From: Malus domestica | Lineage: Eukaryota; Streptophyta; Magnoliopsida; Rosales; Rosaceae | Reading direction: 5' to 3' | NCBI RefSeq assembly: GCF_042453785.1 | Contig: NC_091670.1 | Location: forward strand, 34,855,501-34,919,500 | DNA: 64,000 nucleotides | Shown here: positions 33,778-45,764 of the stretch, one piece after another | Position numbering within the stretch: position 1 is the stretch's first letter | Layout: the number at the start of each line of letters is the position of its first letter | Notes under the pieces: model-generated | What the model saw: the letters and a program-made list of their open reading frames with translations, nothing else | Databases searched by the model: none | What the model was told of the DNA's origin: nothing | Translations under genes and position numbers: made by a program

Positions 33778-36700
33778 GGGCAACGACGTCGGCTCCATCG
33801 CCACCGAGGACAAGATCGACGAGCTCGACGACGTCGTAGAGGAGACACCCAAAGACGAGGAAGTGGACGATGAGGACGACCCCCAATCGGAGATTTCGCA
33901 ATCTAGGGTTTCCGGTTATGTATTCGATCACGTGACTGGGGTTATCAGGAGGGGTTTCATTAAGCGTAAAATTGAGGATTGGGAGGAGGATTACAATGGG
34001 TTTAACATGGGATTGGGTGCATTGGATAAGAGCAAGGTGGCGTTCGGATCGGACGATGTGCCGGTGGATATGGAGGTGCGGCGGAGGATGAGTGAGGTGG
34101 CGGGTATTGAGGACGCGCTATTGCTGAAGGTGGGGAAGAGGGTTTCGCCGCTAAGGGAGGGGTGGGGGGAGTGGTTTGACAAGAAAGGCGATTTCCTGAG
34201 GAGGGATAGGATGTTTAAGTCCAATGTGGAGAAGCTGAATCCGTTGCACAATCCAATGCTGCAGGACCCTGATGCGGTTGGGGTTACTGGGTTGACAAAG
34301 GGTGATAAGGTGCTGCAGAAATGGTGGCTGAATCACTTTAAGAAGGTCCCGTTTCTCGGGAAGAAGCCGCTGGGAGTTTCGGGGAGGCCCCGAGAAGTGA
34401 AGCTCCGGGAAAATGGCCGCGAGGGTAGGAAAATGGAGAGTGATGGTGGAGATGGTGTTGTGAATGGAAGGGGAAATGGAATAGGTGTAGGAACAGAAGT
34501 TGCTGAAAATGAGAGTAAGGGTTTGAATTCAGGTTCAAGTGGTAATTCTAGTACCGACAGGAATTTGTCTTACATGAGTAATGTGAGTGATAAAGCGATT
34601 GGGAACACCGTTGAACAAATTAGTGAGTCGGATCCGGATCAAGTGGGTGGCTTTAAGGATGAGTTTTCAGGTGTGATATATGCAGATGGCAAGAGATGGG
34701 GTTACTATCCCGGTTTGGACCCGCTTTTATCATTCTCTGATTTTGTGGATGTGTTTTTCAGGAAGGGGAAATGTGAGATGAGGGTTTTTATGGTGTGGAA
34801 TTCTCCCCCTTGGATGTATACTGTAAGACAGCAGCGGGGACTTGAGAGTTTACTATCCCGTCATCGAGATGCCTGTGTTTTGGTGTTGTCTGAGACAATT
34901 GAGCTTGATTTCTTTAAAAATAACTTTTTGAAGGACGGGTACTTTTTCAAACTTTGCTTATTTGATACATTTATTTGTTGGTTTTCTAATTTTCATTTTG
35001 TACTGAGGCAATTCTTTTTCCATAGTTACAAAGTTGCTGTTGCTATGCCAAATCTTGATGAATTACTAAGGGATACACCGACCCATATATTTGCTTCTGC
35101 CTGGTCCGAGTGGAGAAAGACCAAGTATTATGCTACTCATTACAGTGAGCTCGTCCGCCTTGCTGCTCTCTACAAGTAAGGTTATTTAATTGCAGATCTG
35201 TCCTTCTATGGGTCAGTCAATTTTTATTTTAATTTTAAATCCAGTTGGGACAAATGTGAACGTTTTGATTTGGATGGACAAAAGAGTACCGCTGAAGAGT
35301 GAAGAAAATGCATGAGAAATCTAAGTTCTTGTCAATTTACTTTAATGGTAGTTTAAGTTTTACCGTAGCTATTCAACACCGTCAATCTGATATGCTTGGG
35401 TAGGCATAATCCATGGCCCTAACTTTTGTCTTTCTTGTCATTAGGGTACACAAAGTTTTAAAGAGTTAGAGTTGCGTTAGGATTCATTATTTTTGTTGAA
35501 ATTAAATGCACAATCCCATTCAGCTTTTGGCTAGGAGCTTTCACCAGTTCAGAGCAGGAACTTAAACTAAGGGCTAAAAGCCTAAAAGTTTTAATATTTA
35601 ACCGGCTTTTTAGCCAAAATGGTCCCTGAGATTTGCATAACTCCTCACTCCGGTCCTTGAGATTTGAAATCAATAGAAGTGGTCCCTGAGATTGTCTACC
35701 GTGAATCATTTTGGTCCTTGGGTGAAAACTTATGTTAAATAAGGATCAAAATGACAAAATTAACCTCAATTTAATAAACAATAGACCAAAATAGTTTGAT
35801 CAAAATTGAGGGTATTTTGTCATTTCATTCTTATTTTATGGAGATATTTCACAGAATGACCAAAATGATTGATTGTGGACAAACTCAGGGACCAATTCTA
35901 TCTATTTCAAATCTCAGGAACCAAAATGAGGAGTTATGCAAATCTCATGGACCATTTTTGCTAAAAAGCCATATTTACCACTTGCCAATCTATGGAGGAG
36001 ATAATGGGTAGAAGTAGGATTCAACATAATATTTTAAATCGATCGTTTCATACATGCCGACCCCACTTAGTGGGAATAGGCTTTGTTGTTGTTGGTCGTT
36101 TCATACATTATAGATATATCAGAATGGAAATTTTCGCCTTTTATGTTTCTGTTTATATCCATTTTATATAATTTGGTATTTCATCAAAAAATAAAAAGAG
36201 AAATTCTGTCACTTCGGCTTAGAAGAAGACTATCCGGCTGTTACTTGGTTAAAAAGAAAACTACAGCCATTGGCAACTTTGGGTGAGATGGTAGTAACTA
36301 TCCACAGGTTGTTGATTCTTTACTTACTACCTTAGGCAATGAATTTAGCAGAATAGCTACAAGTTAGTATGGAGTTTGACATCTCATATTAACTGGACCT
36401 GCACAATTGTAGTCAACCATGCAATAATTTTCAAGCATTCTTGAGTGGGCACTATTAGTCTATTAGTTCTCCTTGTCGTTGCTAATGTTGTGAAGGGAGT
36501 TTAAACCTTAATCTTTCCTAATTGAATTTCATCTCTATACAAATTTTTTTTTTGAATTGTTTGTTGTAACAGAGCTGTGTGCTATAAGTTTTTGTTGTAA
36601 AGAGGGAAATCAAATGATTTCTTTTCCTTTTCTGGCGTGTAGAGAAGTATGAAGTATTGTTTAGGCAAAATGTAGTTCCTCTTCCTGAAGTTTTTGAGTT

Positions 36701-38527
36701 TCGTTCCTCCATTTTCACTTTCAGCAAAAATTCTTAAACAAATAAATGAGCTCAAGAGTTTTCATGGTAGTTGCTTTAGTGGTGAGTTTTAACAAATCAA
36801 TGAGCTCCATTTTCACTTCAGCAAAAAATTCTTAACAAATAAATGAGCTCAGAGTTTTCATAGTATGTGCTTGAGCAGTTGAGTTTTAAAGAGACTGCAA
36901 GTTTGCTAGATGAGCTCAATGCAACTAAAGAAGAGTTAAGTTTCCTGCTGAGCATATCATGGAAAACTTAACGCTTGTGATTACTTTTTAGGTTCAGAGT
37001 TTTCATTCTTTATGCCAATCTTAAGCATGGCCATTATCATCCTGTCTGATATGATCTGGTTATGTGTTACGTTTTGGATTATATGTGCAAACAGAATGGT
37101 GCATTAAACATGACATTTTTCTGTTGAGTTTAAAGATCTCCCTAACTTCATTTCTTTGCATTTGTAGATACGGAGGAATATATCTTGATTCTGATATCAT
37201 AGTTCTGAAGCCTTTATCATCACTTCACAATTCTGTTGGTAAAGAGGATCAACCTGCGGGAAGTTCTTTGAATGGTGCTGTAATGGCATTTAATAGGAGG
37301 AGGTATGAACATGACTTCATCTCTAATTGTGGGAATCAAAGTACTATTTCTGTTGAAATCATTTTGAATCAGAACAGACTTGTATTTATCATTGAATGTT
37401 AATAACGACATTTGTTTTCCTTTTTATCTAAGTGTGCTTTTTATATGGGTGCATTGCATAGAGTACTGGAGTTCTAAACCATAAACAGGAGCTTTCAATG
37501 GTTCTTCCTGACATTACACTAAACCCTAAACCCTTAACCCTTCAAAATAATTATGTTTGTTTGTGTGTGTACTGGGCTATATGTTTGCGTGTTTTATGTG
37601 TCTTAAATTGTTTTGAATTGCAAACCCTTTATTGGGTAAACGCCAAAGAGAGTCCAGGAGAATCACATGAAAATTAGGAAATTGTGTTATATTTGAAAAT
37701 TTAGTGGCATTGATCTTTTACATTTATTAGACGTCCTATTACAAATTTGAGTGGCACTGATGAGGAAAATTATAAACTAGTATATTTGATTTGTATAAAA
37801 ATTTTGGATTTTGATATTTGGTTCACTTTTCCATGCAGCCCCTTCATAATGGAGTGCCTGAAAGAGTTTTATATGACATATGATGATACTCGTTTGAGAT
37901 TGAATGGGGCTGATCTTTTGACAAGAGTTGCACGAAGGTTTTTGAGTAGTCGTAATAAATCAGTTAGACAGCTGGAGCTGAAAGTGCAGCCTTCTTTCAT
38001 ATTTTTTCCAATTGCTTCTCAGAATATCTCAAGGTAATCTTATATGAATTCTTTTCCAATGGAGAGGAGTGTTGTGGGCTGTGAGTGCCTATCAATCTGT
38101 GAAAAGTCACCTTTGATCGCCACTCATTTTCCGCAGCAGTCCTGGAACATTCATCCCGCATTGAAGAAAACCCCATCTTCTGATTTCTTACACTTATGTG
38201 TTTTATATTTGGATGCATGCTGGTGCATTTATTCAAATATTCTTGAACCTCTTGTGCTTTTGTATAGCAGTTTTTAACTTTTGGTTTACTATTCTCCCAT
38301 GAGCTTTCTTCCTTTATGAATTAACTCGATGTGGAAACAGATACTTCACTGCACCGTCAACAGAGACTGAAAAGGCTCAACAAGATGCCCTGTTCAGAAA
38401 GATTCTAGATGAGTCGTTAACATTCCATTTTTGGAACAGCTTGACCTCTGCTCTCATTCCAGAGCCAGAGAGCCTTGCTACCAGACTTATTGACCACCCT
38501 TGTATCCGATGCACTGATGTGTTGTGA
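33566..38527 (+). CDS. GT32-type (alpha-1,4-) glycosyltransferase, At4g19900-like
   Basis: Likely Golgi type II membrane enzyme with a sugar-binding DXD motif; donor and acceptor unknown. Five exons: 33566-34938, 35026-35175, 37168-37302, 37839-38033 and 38341-38527. They total 2040 nt, giving 679 aa; all introns are GT-AG and frames join. The first ATG of this frame at 33566 gives a short basic N-terminus, then a membrane anchor (about residues 16-38, VISALLLLLSVSLLY). A long charged stem, acidic at first, follows. The catalytic region begins near residue 404 (MRVFMVWNSPPWM). The DXD motif lies in YGGIYLDSDIIVLKP near 508-522, formed across the exon 2/3 junction. The C-terminus (HFWNSLTSALIPEPES, then HPCIRC) fits the Gb3-synthase-like end domain. 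Intron 1 is 87 nt, a multiple of three without a stop. Large intron 2 holds a MITE and a SINE piece. Confidence 0.92.
35604..35970. mobile_element. MITE in intron 2 of the glycosyltransferase gene
   Basis: Long imperfect inverted ends. The left one (from GGCTTTTTAGCCAAAATGG, containing TGGTCCCTGAGATTTG) is mirrored by the right one (ending CCATTTTTGCTAAAAAGCC). Flanks ATATTTAACC (35594-35603) and ATATTTACC (35971-35979) form a 9-10-bp near-perfect target duplication, as for Mutator-derived MITEs. 367 bp, non-coding, in an intron. Confidence 0.78.
36054..36095 (+). mobile_element. 5'-truncated SINE fragment (Au-SINE-like 3' end)
   Basis: The sequence CCGACCCCACTTAGTGGGA, then AGGCTTTGTTGTTGTTG, is the 3' end of the plant Au SINE family as I remember it. 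It is flanked by the exact 11-bp direct repeat TCGTTTCATAC (36043-36053 and 36096-36106), showing a retroposed, heavily truncated insertion of only about 42 bp. Confidence 0.68.
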
Positions 38528-39325
38528 GTTAACATAATTCCTCTGGTTGGTTGGTACCGAACGGGCCAATAACACTGAAGCTTATCAAGTTTTCACTTCC
38601 TGTCAATAATTAAAAGATAAGTGCAAGCCCGTTCGTGTAGCTGTAAGATCGTGTATCTTCTCTGTATGCTCATGAAAAGACGGAGTTCTTTTCTTTGTGA
38701 AATGCTGGTAGAAGCTCTGTTGTATTTGGAAGTTATTTTTTCGATCTAGCTAGTTTCTGAGGTGGCTCTTGTTGTTTAATCACTAGTCTGTGCCATTCTT
38801 CTTCCGAGTATCACGGGTGAAAGGTTTTGAATTCTACGTTGGTTCGGCCAACGTTTCAGGTTTCAGCTGTAGTGAAGAAACTATTTGTTACTAGTTTACA
38901 TGGAAATATAGAAAGATGTCTGATTCTTTGTTATATATGCCCTCTCTCTCTCTTTCTCTCTCCAGAATGTACATAATATTATTTATTCATATGGTGGTAC
39001 AATTGCAAAATAGTGCCTTTACTTGCATCTTCTACATCAATTATTCATTACAAAAAAAGCAGCGTATAAATAGAACAAGCAAAGCATGAAAGTGCTTTTG
39101 TCCAGTCTCCATGACAACCGCTAATAAGTAAAAATTTCCAACAAATCAAGCATCCTAAATCGCCAATCCCTTTACCAATAGGGCCCTCCACCCTTTTGAA
39201 TCATTTGATTACATAATTACATCCCTCTCTCTCTCTCTCCTCTGACCTCAAAAGCAAGAAAGAGATCCATAAGCACTTTTGCACAAAAGCATTAAGCAGC
39301 TGTTAACCACAGTTCCATCCTCCTC
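38528..39325. other. Convergent intergenic region
   Basis: Holds the 3' UTRs of the glycosyltransferase (plus) and the EXORDIUM-like gene (minus). CT microsatellites lie at about 38941-38965 and 39223-39240. No further gene seen. Confidence 0.6.
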
Positions 39326-40342
39326 CTAGTCCATAGCATTGGGACCAAAGCATCTTCTTTTCACAGGGTTCCAAATCCACTGTACCAAAAACTTTCTTCC
39401 TTTCACCCCATTTACATTAAACCCATTTCCCCATCTGTCCTTTGAAACCGCCCCAACATACCCTCCGCCCCCGCCACTACCATAAACCCCCAGACACAAA
39501 TCTGCAATTTCTGTCGGTGCAGTTGGATCATCGCCTGCGTACCACGCATTCACAAGCGGGTTGCTCGAGACCTCCGCTAGCTCATGAGCTATCACACTTA
39601 TCATCCCATCAGTGCCCGCGTCCCCGTTGGGCGCGCGCATAATGGTGTTCCCTCCAGGTGTGCCTGGTGGCGGCCGGCCTGAGTCCTTAGGCCAGGCAAA
39701 AGGGTAAGCGCATACGCCCGGACACTGACTCCCGCTATAACCCACCCATGCATACGGCACAGTCACACCAACTAGGGTTGGAAATGTGAAGTAGTGAAAA
39801 CCACATACCGCCCTGCAGAAGTCTTGAACCCTAACATCAGATGAGCTCAGAACTAAGTAAACGCCGTTTCTCGGGTTGAGAGGCAAGGCTCTTGGATGTG
39901 AAGTGACAGCATTTTTTATGATGGACTGCATCGAAAGGCGGCTGAGAGAGCTTCCATGGGAGTATGAAGAATCGTAAAACTCTCCGGAGAGAGCAATGGT
40001 TCTAGTGATGTTTGAGCCAGTTTGATCAGTGTAGAGCCTCACAGTGCTCCACCAATCAGCAACAGAAGGGTAAGGGGCAGGAGAGGAGAGAGAGTAGAGG
40101 AAGTCTCTAATGGTGGATTGATGAGTAGGGTTCCAGTGGCCATACCATATAACATAAAGGTTGATGGGAGAAGCAAGGACAGGACCCATATGGTACTGAA
40201 GGTCCACCAGATCAGATGAACCCTCATAGTTTTTGGCTTGGTTGAATTGTGTGTTCTGGCTCCATGAATATTGAGCCAGAATTGTAAAGAAAAAAAATGA
40301 AGAGAAGAAGAAGAAGAAACTGCAAAGTTGCAGATTTTGCAT
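39326..40342 (-). CDS. EXORDIUM-like / phosphate-induced protein 1 family protein
   Basis: Single-exon gene of 338 aa with ATG at 40340-40342 and stop TAG at 39326-39328. The N-terminus is a hydrophobic, phenylalanine-rich signal peptide (about residues 1-28), so the product is secreted to the apoplast. The rest is the conserved PHI-1/EXO domain: [19 protein letters not shown] near 50-68, then [11 protein letters not shown] and [12 protein letters not shown] near 251-262. The end is [17 protein letters not shown]. Family members (EXO, EXL) are linked to brassinosteroid- and carbon-dependent cell expansion; the biochemical activity is not established. Length and lack of introns fit the family. 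Which EXL member it is cannot be told here. It converges with the glycosyltransferase gene. Confidence 0.94.
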   Translation of the reverse strand: MQNLQLCSFFFFFSSFFFFTILAQYSWSQNTQFNQAKNYEGSSDLVDLQYHMGPVLASPINLYVIWYGHWNPTHQSTIRDFLYSLSSPAPYPSVADWWSTVRLYTDQTGSNITRTIALSGEFYDSSYSHGSSLSRLSMQSIIKNAVTSHPRALPLNPRNGVYLVLSSSDVRVQDFCRAVCGFHYFTFPTLVGVTVPYAWVGYSGSQCPGVCAYPFAWPKDSGRPPPGTPGGNTIMRAPNGDAGTDGMISVIAHELAEVSSNPLVNAWYAGDDPTAPTEIADLCLGVYGSGGGGGYVGAVSKDRWGNGFNVNGVKGRKFLVQWIWNPVKRRCFGPNAMD

Positions 40343-40380
40343 GTTTAATGGTGGGTGGTGAGAGACTTGGAGTGGGAGGT

Positions 40381-40388
40381 TCTTATAG
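40381..40388 (-). promoter_or_regulatory. Probable TATA box of the EXORDIUM-like gene
   Basis: Minus-strand CTCTATAAGA about 40 bp before the ATG, within CT-rich sequence. It would give a very short 5' UTR, so another start site is possible. Confidence 0.4.
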
Positions 40389-42624
40389 AGAGAGAAACCA
40401 ATGAATGTAAATAATGGGGTTGGTGAAGATTCTTATATTATAATTTTTGCTTGTGGTGATGAGCAGTTGTTTGCATGTTTTGCATAATTTCAAGTCCTCG
40501 TCTACTTTTTAATGATAACTATGTTGTTTGCATTTCTTTTGTTTTGGTAACCTTTTTCGGTTCTTATACATTTTTATTTATTTCTGGTATTTAGATCGAA
40601 GAAATAAAGAATGAATCAAGAGACATGTAAACATGGATGTGTACAAAGAAAAAAGGAATTGTTAAAATTATTTCCCTTTACTTTTCTATCATTATAAGAA
40701 GAAAAAAGAAATTGCAAACATGCTCATCGAAACTCTATTTTATTGTACAAATTTAAAGATCTAGTTTTTGAATGGAAAAAAGCTACGTACACGACTTTCA
40801 TTATAATCGACAGTTATTTCATAGTAATGATTTAAAGGCCTAAATTGAACAGAAAAAATTATAAACACAATTTATTGCACTCAATCATTATAACACTATA
40901 GATGAGGAGTTTTGTATTATGTAATTTTGTTCTTTTGTGTGTTTTTTACTATGATCATTAGTTGTCATGAACTAAATTAATTAAATAAAGGATGAGCTCT
41001 ATGATATTCTTATTCCCATATTAGAATAAAGGTGTTATGCTAACCAACCTCTTTATCTATATATAATTGTTCTAGCCTACACTTGGGGTAGAAGATTGGG
41101 ATCATAGAAGAAACTGTTTGTTTGTCCCCAATACAATTATGGCACTAATTTTTATATGTGATTCTTTCTTGATTCAGAAATTTTTATTTTCAAGTTTCTA
41201 ATCAATTGATTATTACTGAAACTTTGTCCAAGCACACTGAAAAGTCTATCTCCTCTCTTAGATTTTTCTTGTGTCTTGCCACCTCTCTTCAAATTTTCAA
41301 GTTTAAAAATCTTTGATACTATGAGATACTAGATTACTGTTGTTGTCAAACTCCACAACTTTCTTTAATACAAAACTTATTCTTCTGCGGTTGTGGCCAC
41401 ATGTTATGGTTCTTGCTCATAAACTAACTTATCATTTGGATAATCAGCAACCTGATTAACTTCCAATGACTAGAAAGACTACTTAATTTGTTCAATTTAC
41501 TCTGACAACTGATAATATTTAGTGAGAAACACTGAACGAGTCAAACTCCAGAAAGAAAAGAAGAAAAGAAATGAAAAAACCCTAGCTTGTGGTGCAATAG
41601 CAATAGGGTGGTGCAATAGCGATCGGGTAGTGCAATTGAGAGTACATAATTTTTTTTCTTTGTTCAAAGCGGAGTTTTAAGTGTTTTTGATGTTTACCTT
41701 TAAAATCAAGAGTTTTATGCACTGCCAATTATCCTTAAAAGAGTCCCACACGGTTTTGCATCAATGGAATTGTGATATACTTTTTTTCATTAAAAGTTGG
41801 AACAATCGACAAACTGTGATTACCCCATCTCTTCTCAGATGGTTGTTCGCCTCAATCCCCGATTGTCGGTGGTTGTGGCCCTGAGCAACATTTCAATTTG
41901 GGAACTTAATTTCCTCTCTTTTGTTTATCTTCCAAATTCTCTCTATTCCTTGCTATTGTGTTCCAAATTTCCATTAGCCCCAAATGAACCTCAAATCCCT
42001 AACGCATACGGATCCAGCACTCAAGACTCTATTTTGCCGTCAATTTGCCCACTTTCGATTGAGAAGTCCGACCGAGCAGTTGTGTCTGCTATCCACCTCA
42101 AGAGCGAATCGTCACTCATTTAGTTGAAGATGTGTGGAACTAAGACTTTGTAGGTTAATTGGTGATAATTTTTCAGTTTTATTTTGGTTATTTTAATGTT
42201 GTTTGTTTGCGTTTATTATTTAGGGTTTTTGAAGGTTTGGAATAATTGTTGTTTTGTGGAGCGGAATTGACGGTGTGGGTTGTCGGCTGTTTCTGGTTTT
42301 CAGGCAGCTACGGCGGGTCATCTCTCACGTAGGCTTGGTTTACTCCACTAGCCACCTTTGACCTCTATTGTTTGGCCTTATGTGGAGGATTTTCTTTTTA
42401 GGTTGAAACTCTTTCATGTTTTTTCATTTATGTAATATTTTGTATTTGCTGCTAAAGAACCATTACTCATGTTTTGTTAGTGTAAGCGGCGTTTTCTTTC
42501 TATATGCCGATCCTTTCTAGAGCTATAAGAGTTATAATTCGTCTATTTGACTTCTTTTTATGAATGTTTCTCTACCATTGACAATTAAAGAAAAACTGTG
42601 ATTAGGGTTTTGGATAAAGGTGTC
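40389..42624. other. Intergenic
   Basis: AT-rich upstream region of the EXL gene and beyond. 41590-41640 has three near copies of GGTGCAATAGC. A stretch at 41797-42123 is open in the plus strand, but its product (108 aa) shows no recognisable domain. No repeat ends identified. Confidence 0.45.
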
Positions 42625-42815
42625 ACATGAAAGAAGAAGAAGCAAGATGATGAGGGTCAAAACCAAGTATTAGAAAATGAATGATGGGTGTGGTAAAAAG
42701 CAAGGCATGTGATGCCTTTCCATACTTTTCTCCCTTTTCGACTACACCCCTTTCCTTTTCATGATCATTGACTATCTATGTTCTTCTTCTTCTTTTTTCA
42801 TTAGTTAATACATCA
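42625..42815 (+). ncRNA. Long foldback, candidate microRNA-type precursor
   Basis: The 5' arm AAAGAAGAAGAAGCAAGATG... pairs with the 3' arm ...CTATGTTCTTCTTCTTCTTTT. Further in, GGGTGTGGTAAAAAG (about 42685-42699) pairs with CTTTTCGACTACACCC (about 42734-42749, including a G-U pair). The top is a perfect AAGGCAT-GTG-ATGCCTT stem. The 3' arm segment TTTTCGACTACACCCCTTTCC loosely resembles the miR482/2118 superfamily. No expression evidence. It could instead be a small foldback transposon remnant. The opposite strand would fold equally well. Confidence 0.3.
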
Positions 42816-44000
42816 AATGCATGGAATAGTGCTTTCTTATAAAATTTTCTGACCAATTTGTTCTCTCTCTCAACAAGTTAATTAGTGTAAACCACTAATA
42901 ATAATTAATAGCAGCGAAAAACACTTCAAGAATTAAATTACATATAAAAAAATTTAACGTATCAACATATAATAAATGGTGCAATTCAAGTTTTTCTTTT
43001 TTCAAACCAGTACTTTAAGTGTTTTTAATTGTAAAATAGAGTTTGAAGAGTTGATTTGTGAATATATATAGGTAACTTGAATCGATGGTATTTCATAGTC
43101 TAAAGATTGACAATAGGTGGGAGCATAGCACATTTTCAACTCTCATCAGCCCTTAAAATTAGGGATGGATTGGATTCTTAAAGGCAAAGCTTAAAAGAAG
43201 GGAACTATAAATGAGAATTGCTGGCCTGCTGCCACCTAATCATCATAAAGGTCTTCCCTTCCAATTGAGTGTCAAATACCCGGATGCTTTTCAGCTACCC
43301 TTCAGAGTCGCACTCTACTGCTAGTACTTCCTAAAGTTCTAAACCCGCTTTTAAATAACTAAAAACGCTTGCCACAATTTTTACGTAAACGAGCTTCTTA
43401 CAAAACTGGTAGAAAAAACTTGAAGACTCTTTTTGTGATAATCACATGTTACAGTGTACTTTCATAGAAAGCAAGCAATTATAATAGAAATGTTTGTAAG
43501 CAGAATTGACTCATATAGGAGCAGTCTTCACGGACCTTAGAAGTATATTATAAAAATAATTGGATAATAATTTTTTTACTGTGCTTCTCTAGTAAGTGCT
43601 TCTAATAAAAAGCACTCCTAGACAAACATCAAAACCTATTTACTATATTAAGAGGAGCAGAAGAAAAATAAGAATCTAGTGCACTACAATCTGAGGCTAT
43701 ATATGTTCATGACAGCATCATAAAGTGCACCCCAAGAGAATAATTACAATGGATTATGCTTAGTTCTTTTGTCTTTTTCACTATATCTAGAAATCGTGGT
43801 TAGAAGGATCTTGGAAGATCTTTATTTTCTTGTAAGTAAGTAATCCTATCACATTACCAATTAATGATGTGATTCAGTTAATATGTCATTACAATTACTT
43901 AAAAAACGATTCATAATTGCTAATGAAAATTGCATTGTACCTTGAAAAATTTGGAAGTTCACATGCAAATTAAATAATAAAGTTAGGTGTATACTTATGG
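42816..44000. other. Intergenic
   Basis: AT-rich; no gene. 43330-43630 has CTTCTTACAAAACT, AGTGCTTCTAATAAAAAGCACT and similar words that look like remains of a small MITE, but ends could not be fixed. Confidence 0.45.
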
Positions 44001-44222
44001 GAGGGCGAGCTTTGGCGCAATAGACAGGTTGCTCTTTTGTGATTGAAATGTCACATGTTCGAGTTGTGGAAATAGTTTTTTTGCAAAGTAAGGGTAAGAT
44101 AGGCGTTCCCTCTTGACCCTCACAACCTTTTTTGCAAAATAAGGGTAAGAGACTACGTACGATAGGCGTTCTACCTGATCCTCGAAAACAGGGAACCTTG
44201 TTAGCTTGGGATCGCTTTTAGG
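44001..44222 (+). mobile_element. tRNA-derived SINE
   Basis: Pol III promoter-like boxes: an A box in GCTTTGGCGCAATAG (about 44010-44024) and a B box GTTCGAGTT (44057-44065), with tRNA-like spacing. A SINE body follows with the word TTTTTTGCAAA.TAAGGGTAAGA present twice (about 44079 and 44128), an internal duplication. The 3' end (CTTTTA) abuts the Tat-type retrotransposon inserted at 44226. Confidence 0.68.
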
Positions 44223-44225
44223 TAT

Positions 44226-45146
44226 TGTTGACCCTAGAAACTACAAAGCCTACGTGGCGCGTAGGCCGAGTATATTCTAAGCTAACTACGTCCTTTGGTG
44301 ATTGCGGGGCGTGTCAACTCGTCGGCCGAGGCTCGGCCGAGGAGTAAATTTGATGATGCTGCGTTGGGTCGCGCTACTGACTTCTACGTCTTGCGATTGC
44401 GGCCGAGAAAGGAACACGTCTCGGCCTCTTGGGTTCTCGAGCCTGAAGACAAGGCTGCTATTTCTTACAAAGTTCACGAACCGAATTCGGCTTGCAATGT
44501 GCCGAATGTAATAACTGTGACACCTCACCTCGCCGAGAAGGCTAATGAGATGACCTCGACCAACAAGGATTCGAAAACCCTTCTCGACCGAGACTTAGAT
44601 AGGTAATCGACCGTTCTCGCCGCAGTGCTGTTGATGCCAACGGAAGATACTGCGAGACCGACCGACTCTACGGTGACAGAGCTATCTATGCCGACTTAAG
44701 ATATCACCGGTTGCTTCCACAGTGCTGTTGATGCCAACGGAAGATGTGTCAGCGAAAAAAGGAAAAGAAAAAGATCTCAAGTTGTGAGAGTTGCGCAGGG
44801 CAATTTTGTATTGATTTTGTGGGGCTTCTCCTGATGCACAGCGTCCCCTATTTATAGTGCTGAACCTTGAGTCCGAGTTTAAATCCTACTCGGACTAGGT
44901 TTCCCTCTCCGGATTGCCTCGACCAGTCCTACATCTATTAGGACTATGAACCTAGTCCTTAGCTAAGCTGGATTAGTTTCCTGGATATCCGATCCCGTCG
45001 AGACTCCCCATTGCACCAGGATTCGTCCTAACCGCCCTAGGTTTGGATTCCCACGGGTTGACCGATCCATGGTCCTTTTACCGCCCGGCCTCCTGGGCCG
45101 AGAGTGATCCTACCCTCGGCCCAAACTATTATTTTGGGCCCAAACA
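44226..45146 (-). repeat. Tat element 3' LTR
   Basis: 921 bp. Contains a TATA box in element orientation (TATAAATA, plus 44849-44856), repeated GGCCGAG words and a duplicated CAGTGCTGTTGATGCCAACG (about 44623 and 44720). Confidence 0.95.
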
Positions 45147-45619
45147 TTGCCCCCTCGCTTCTGAGGTCCTCGGCCTGAAACCTTCGGCCGAGTTTCGGCC
45201 TTGAAGAAGCGAATCTACCACTCAGGATCCTACTACCCGCGTTCCAAGGCGCATTTATTGAGCACGATCGCACGATCTTGATCCTGCTAACCCATTCGCC
45301 ACATGGCGTCTTCTAACATGGCCAACTCCCCCATAATGACGTCTAAGGCGTGCGGCAGCCTGAACCGTCTTACCATCATGACCACTATCTCAATCCGCGA
45401 GCCACCACCTCAGTCCGTGAGCCCACTTGTCATCGTGCGGGCGTCGAACCGTCTTTCGTCATTAATTTTGCCGTCACACTCAATCGTGCGCCCCCAAAAC
45501 CCTAAAACCTTCGGTCTTCTCAACCGCATTTCCCAAATGTTCATCATGATCAACAATTCCTTCGATCGATTTTGCCCTTTGTTTTGAATTTCGAACGATT
45601 GCTCTACCTCCCATTACTC

Positions 45620-45627
45620 TATAAATA
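45620..45627 (+). promoter_or_regulatory. TATA box of the antisense PMD gene
   Basis: TATAAATA on the plus strand, 138 bp upstream of the ATG at 45765 and outside the LTR, in a CT-rich setting. It suggests the antisense gene has its own Pol II promoter in the element's 3' region. Confidence 0.6.
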
Positions 45628-45764
45628 CCGAAATTTCCTCATTTGTACTTTACGTTCTCAAACTTCCTGAAATCCCCTACCCTTGCTCTCAAGTGCATTC
45701 CTCAATTCCAAGTTTTCGTCCTCAAATCCCCAACCCAGAAAACCTCCTTACGCTGTGCTTTACA

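Noticed and set aside
33545-33931. 128-aa minus-strand frame
   Set aside because: Shadow of the glycosyltransferase first exon, which has clear coding content on the plus strand.
41797-42123. 108-aa plus-strand frame
   Set aside because: No domain, no promoter or splice context, and the surrounding DNA is AT-rich non-coding.
44001-44075. A tRNA gene
   Set aside because: A- and B-box-like words are present, but the tRNA stems do not pair and a SINE body follows.
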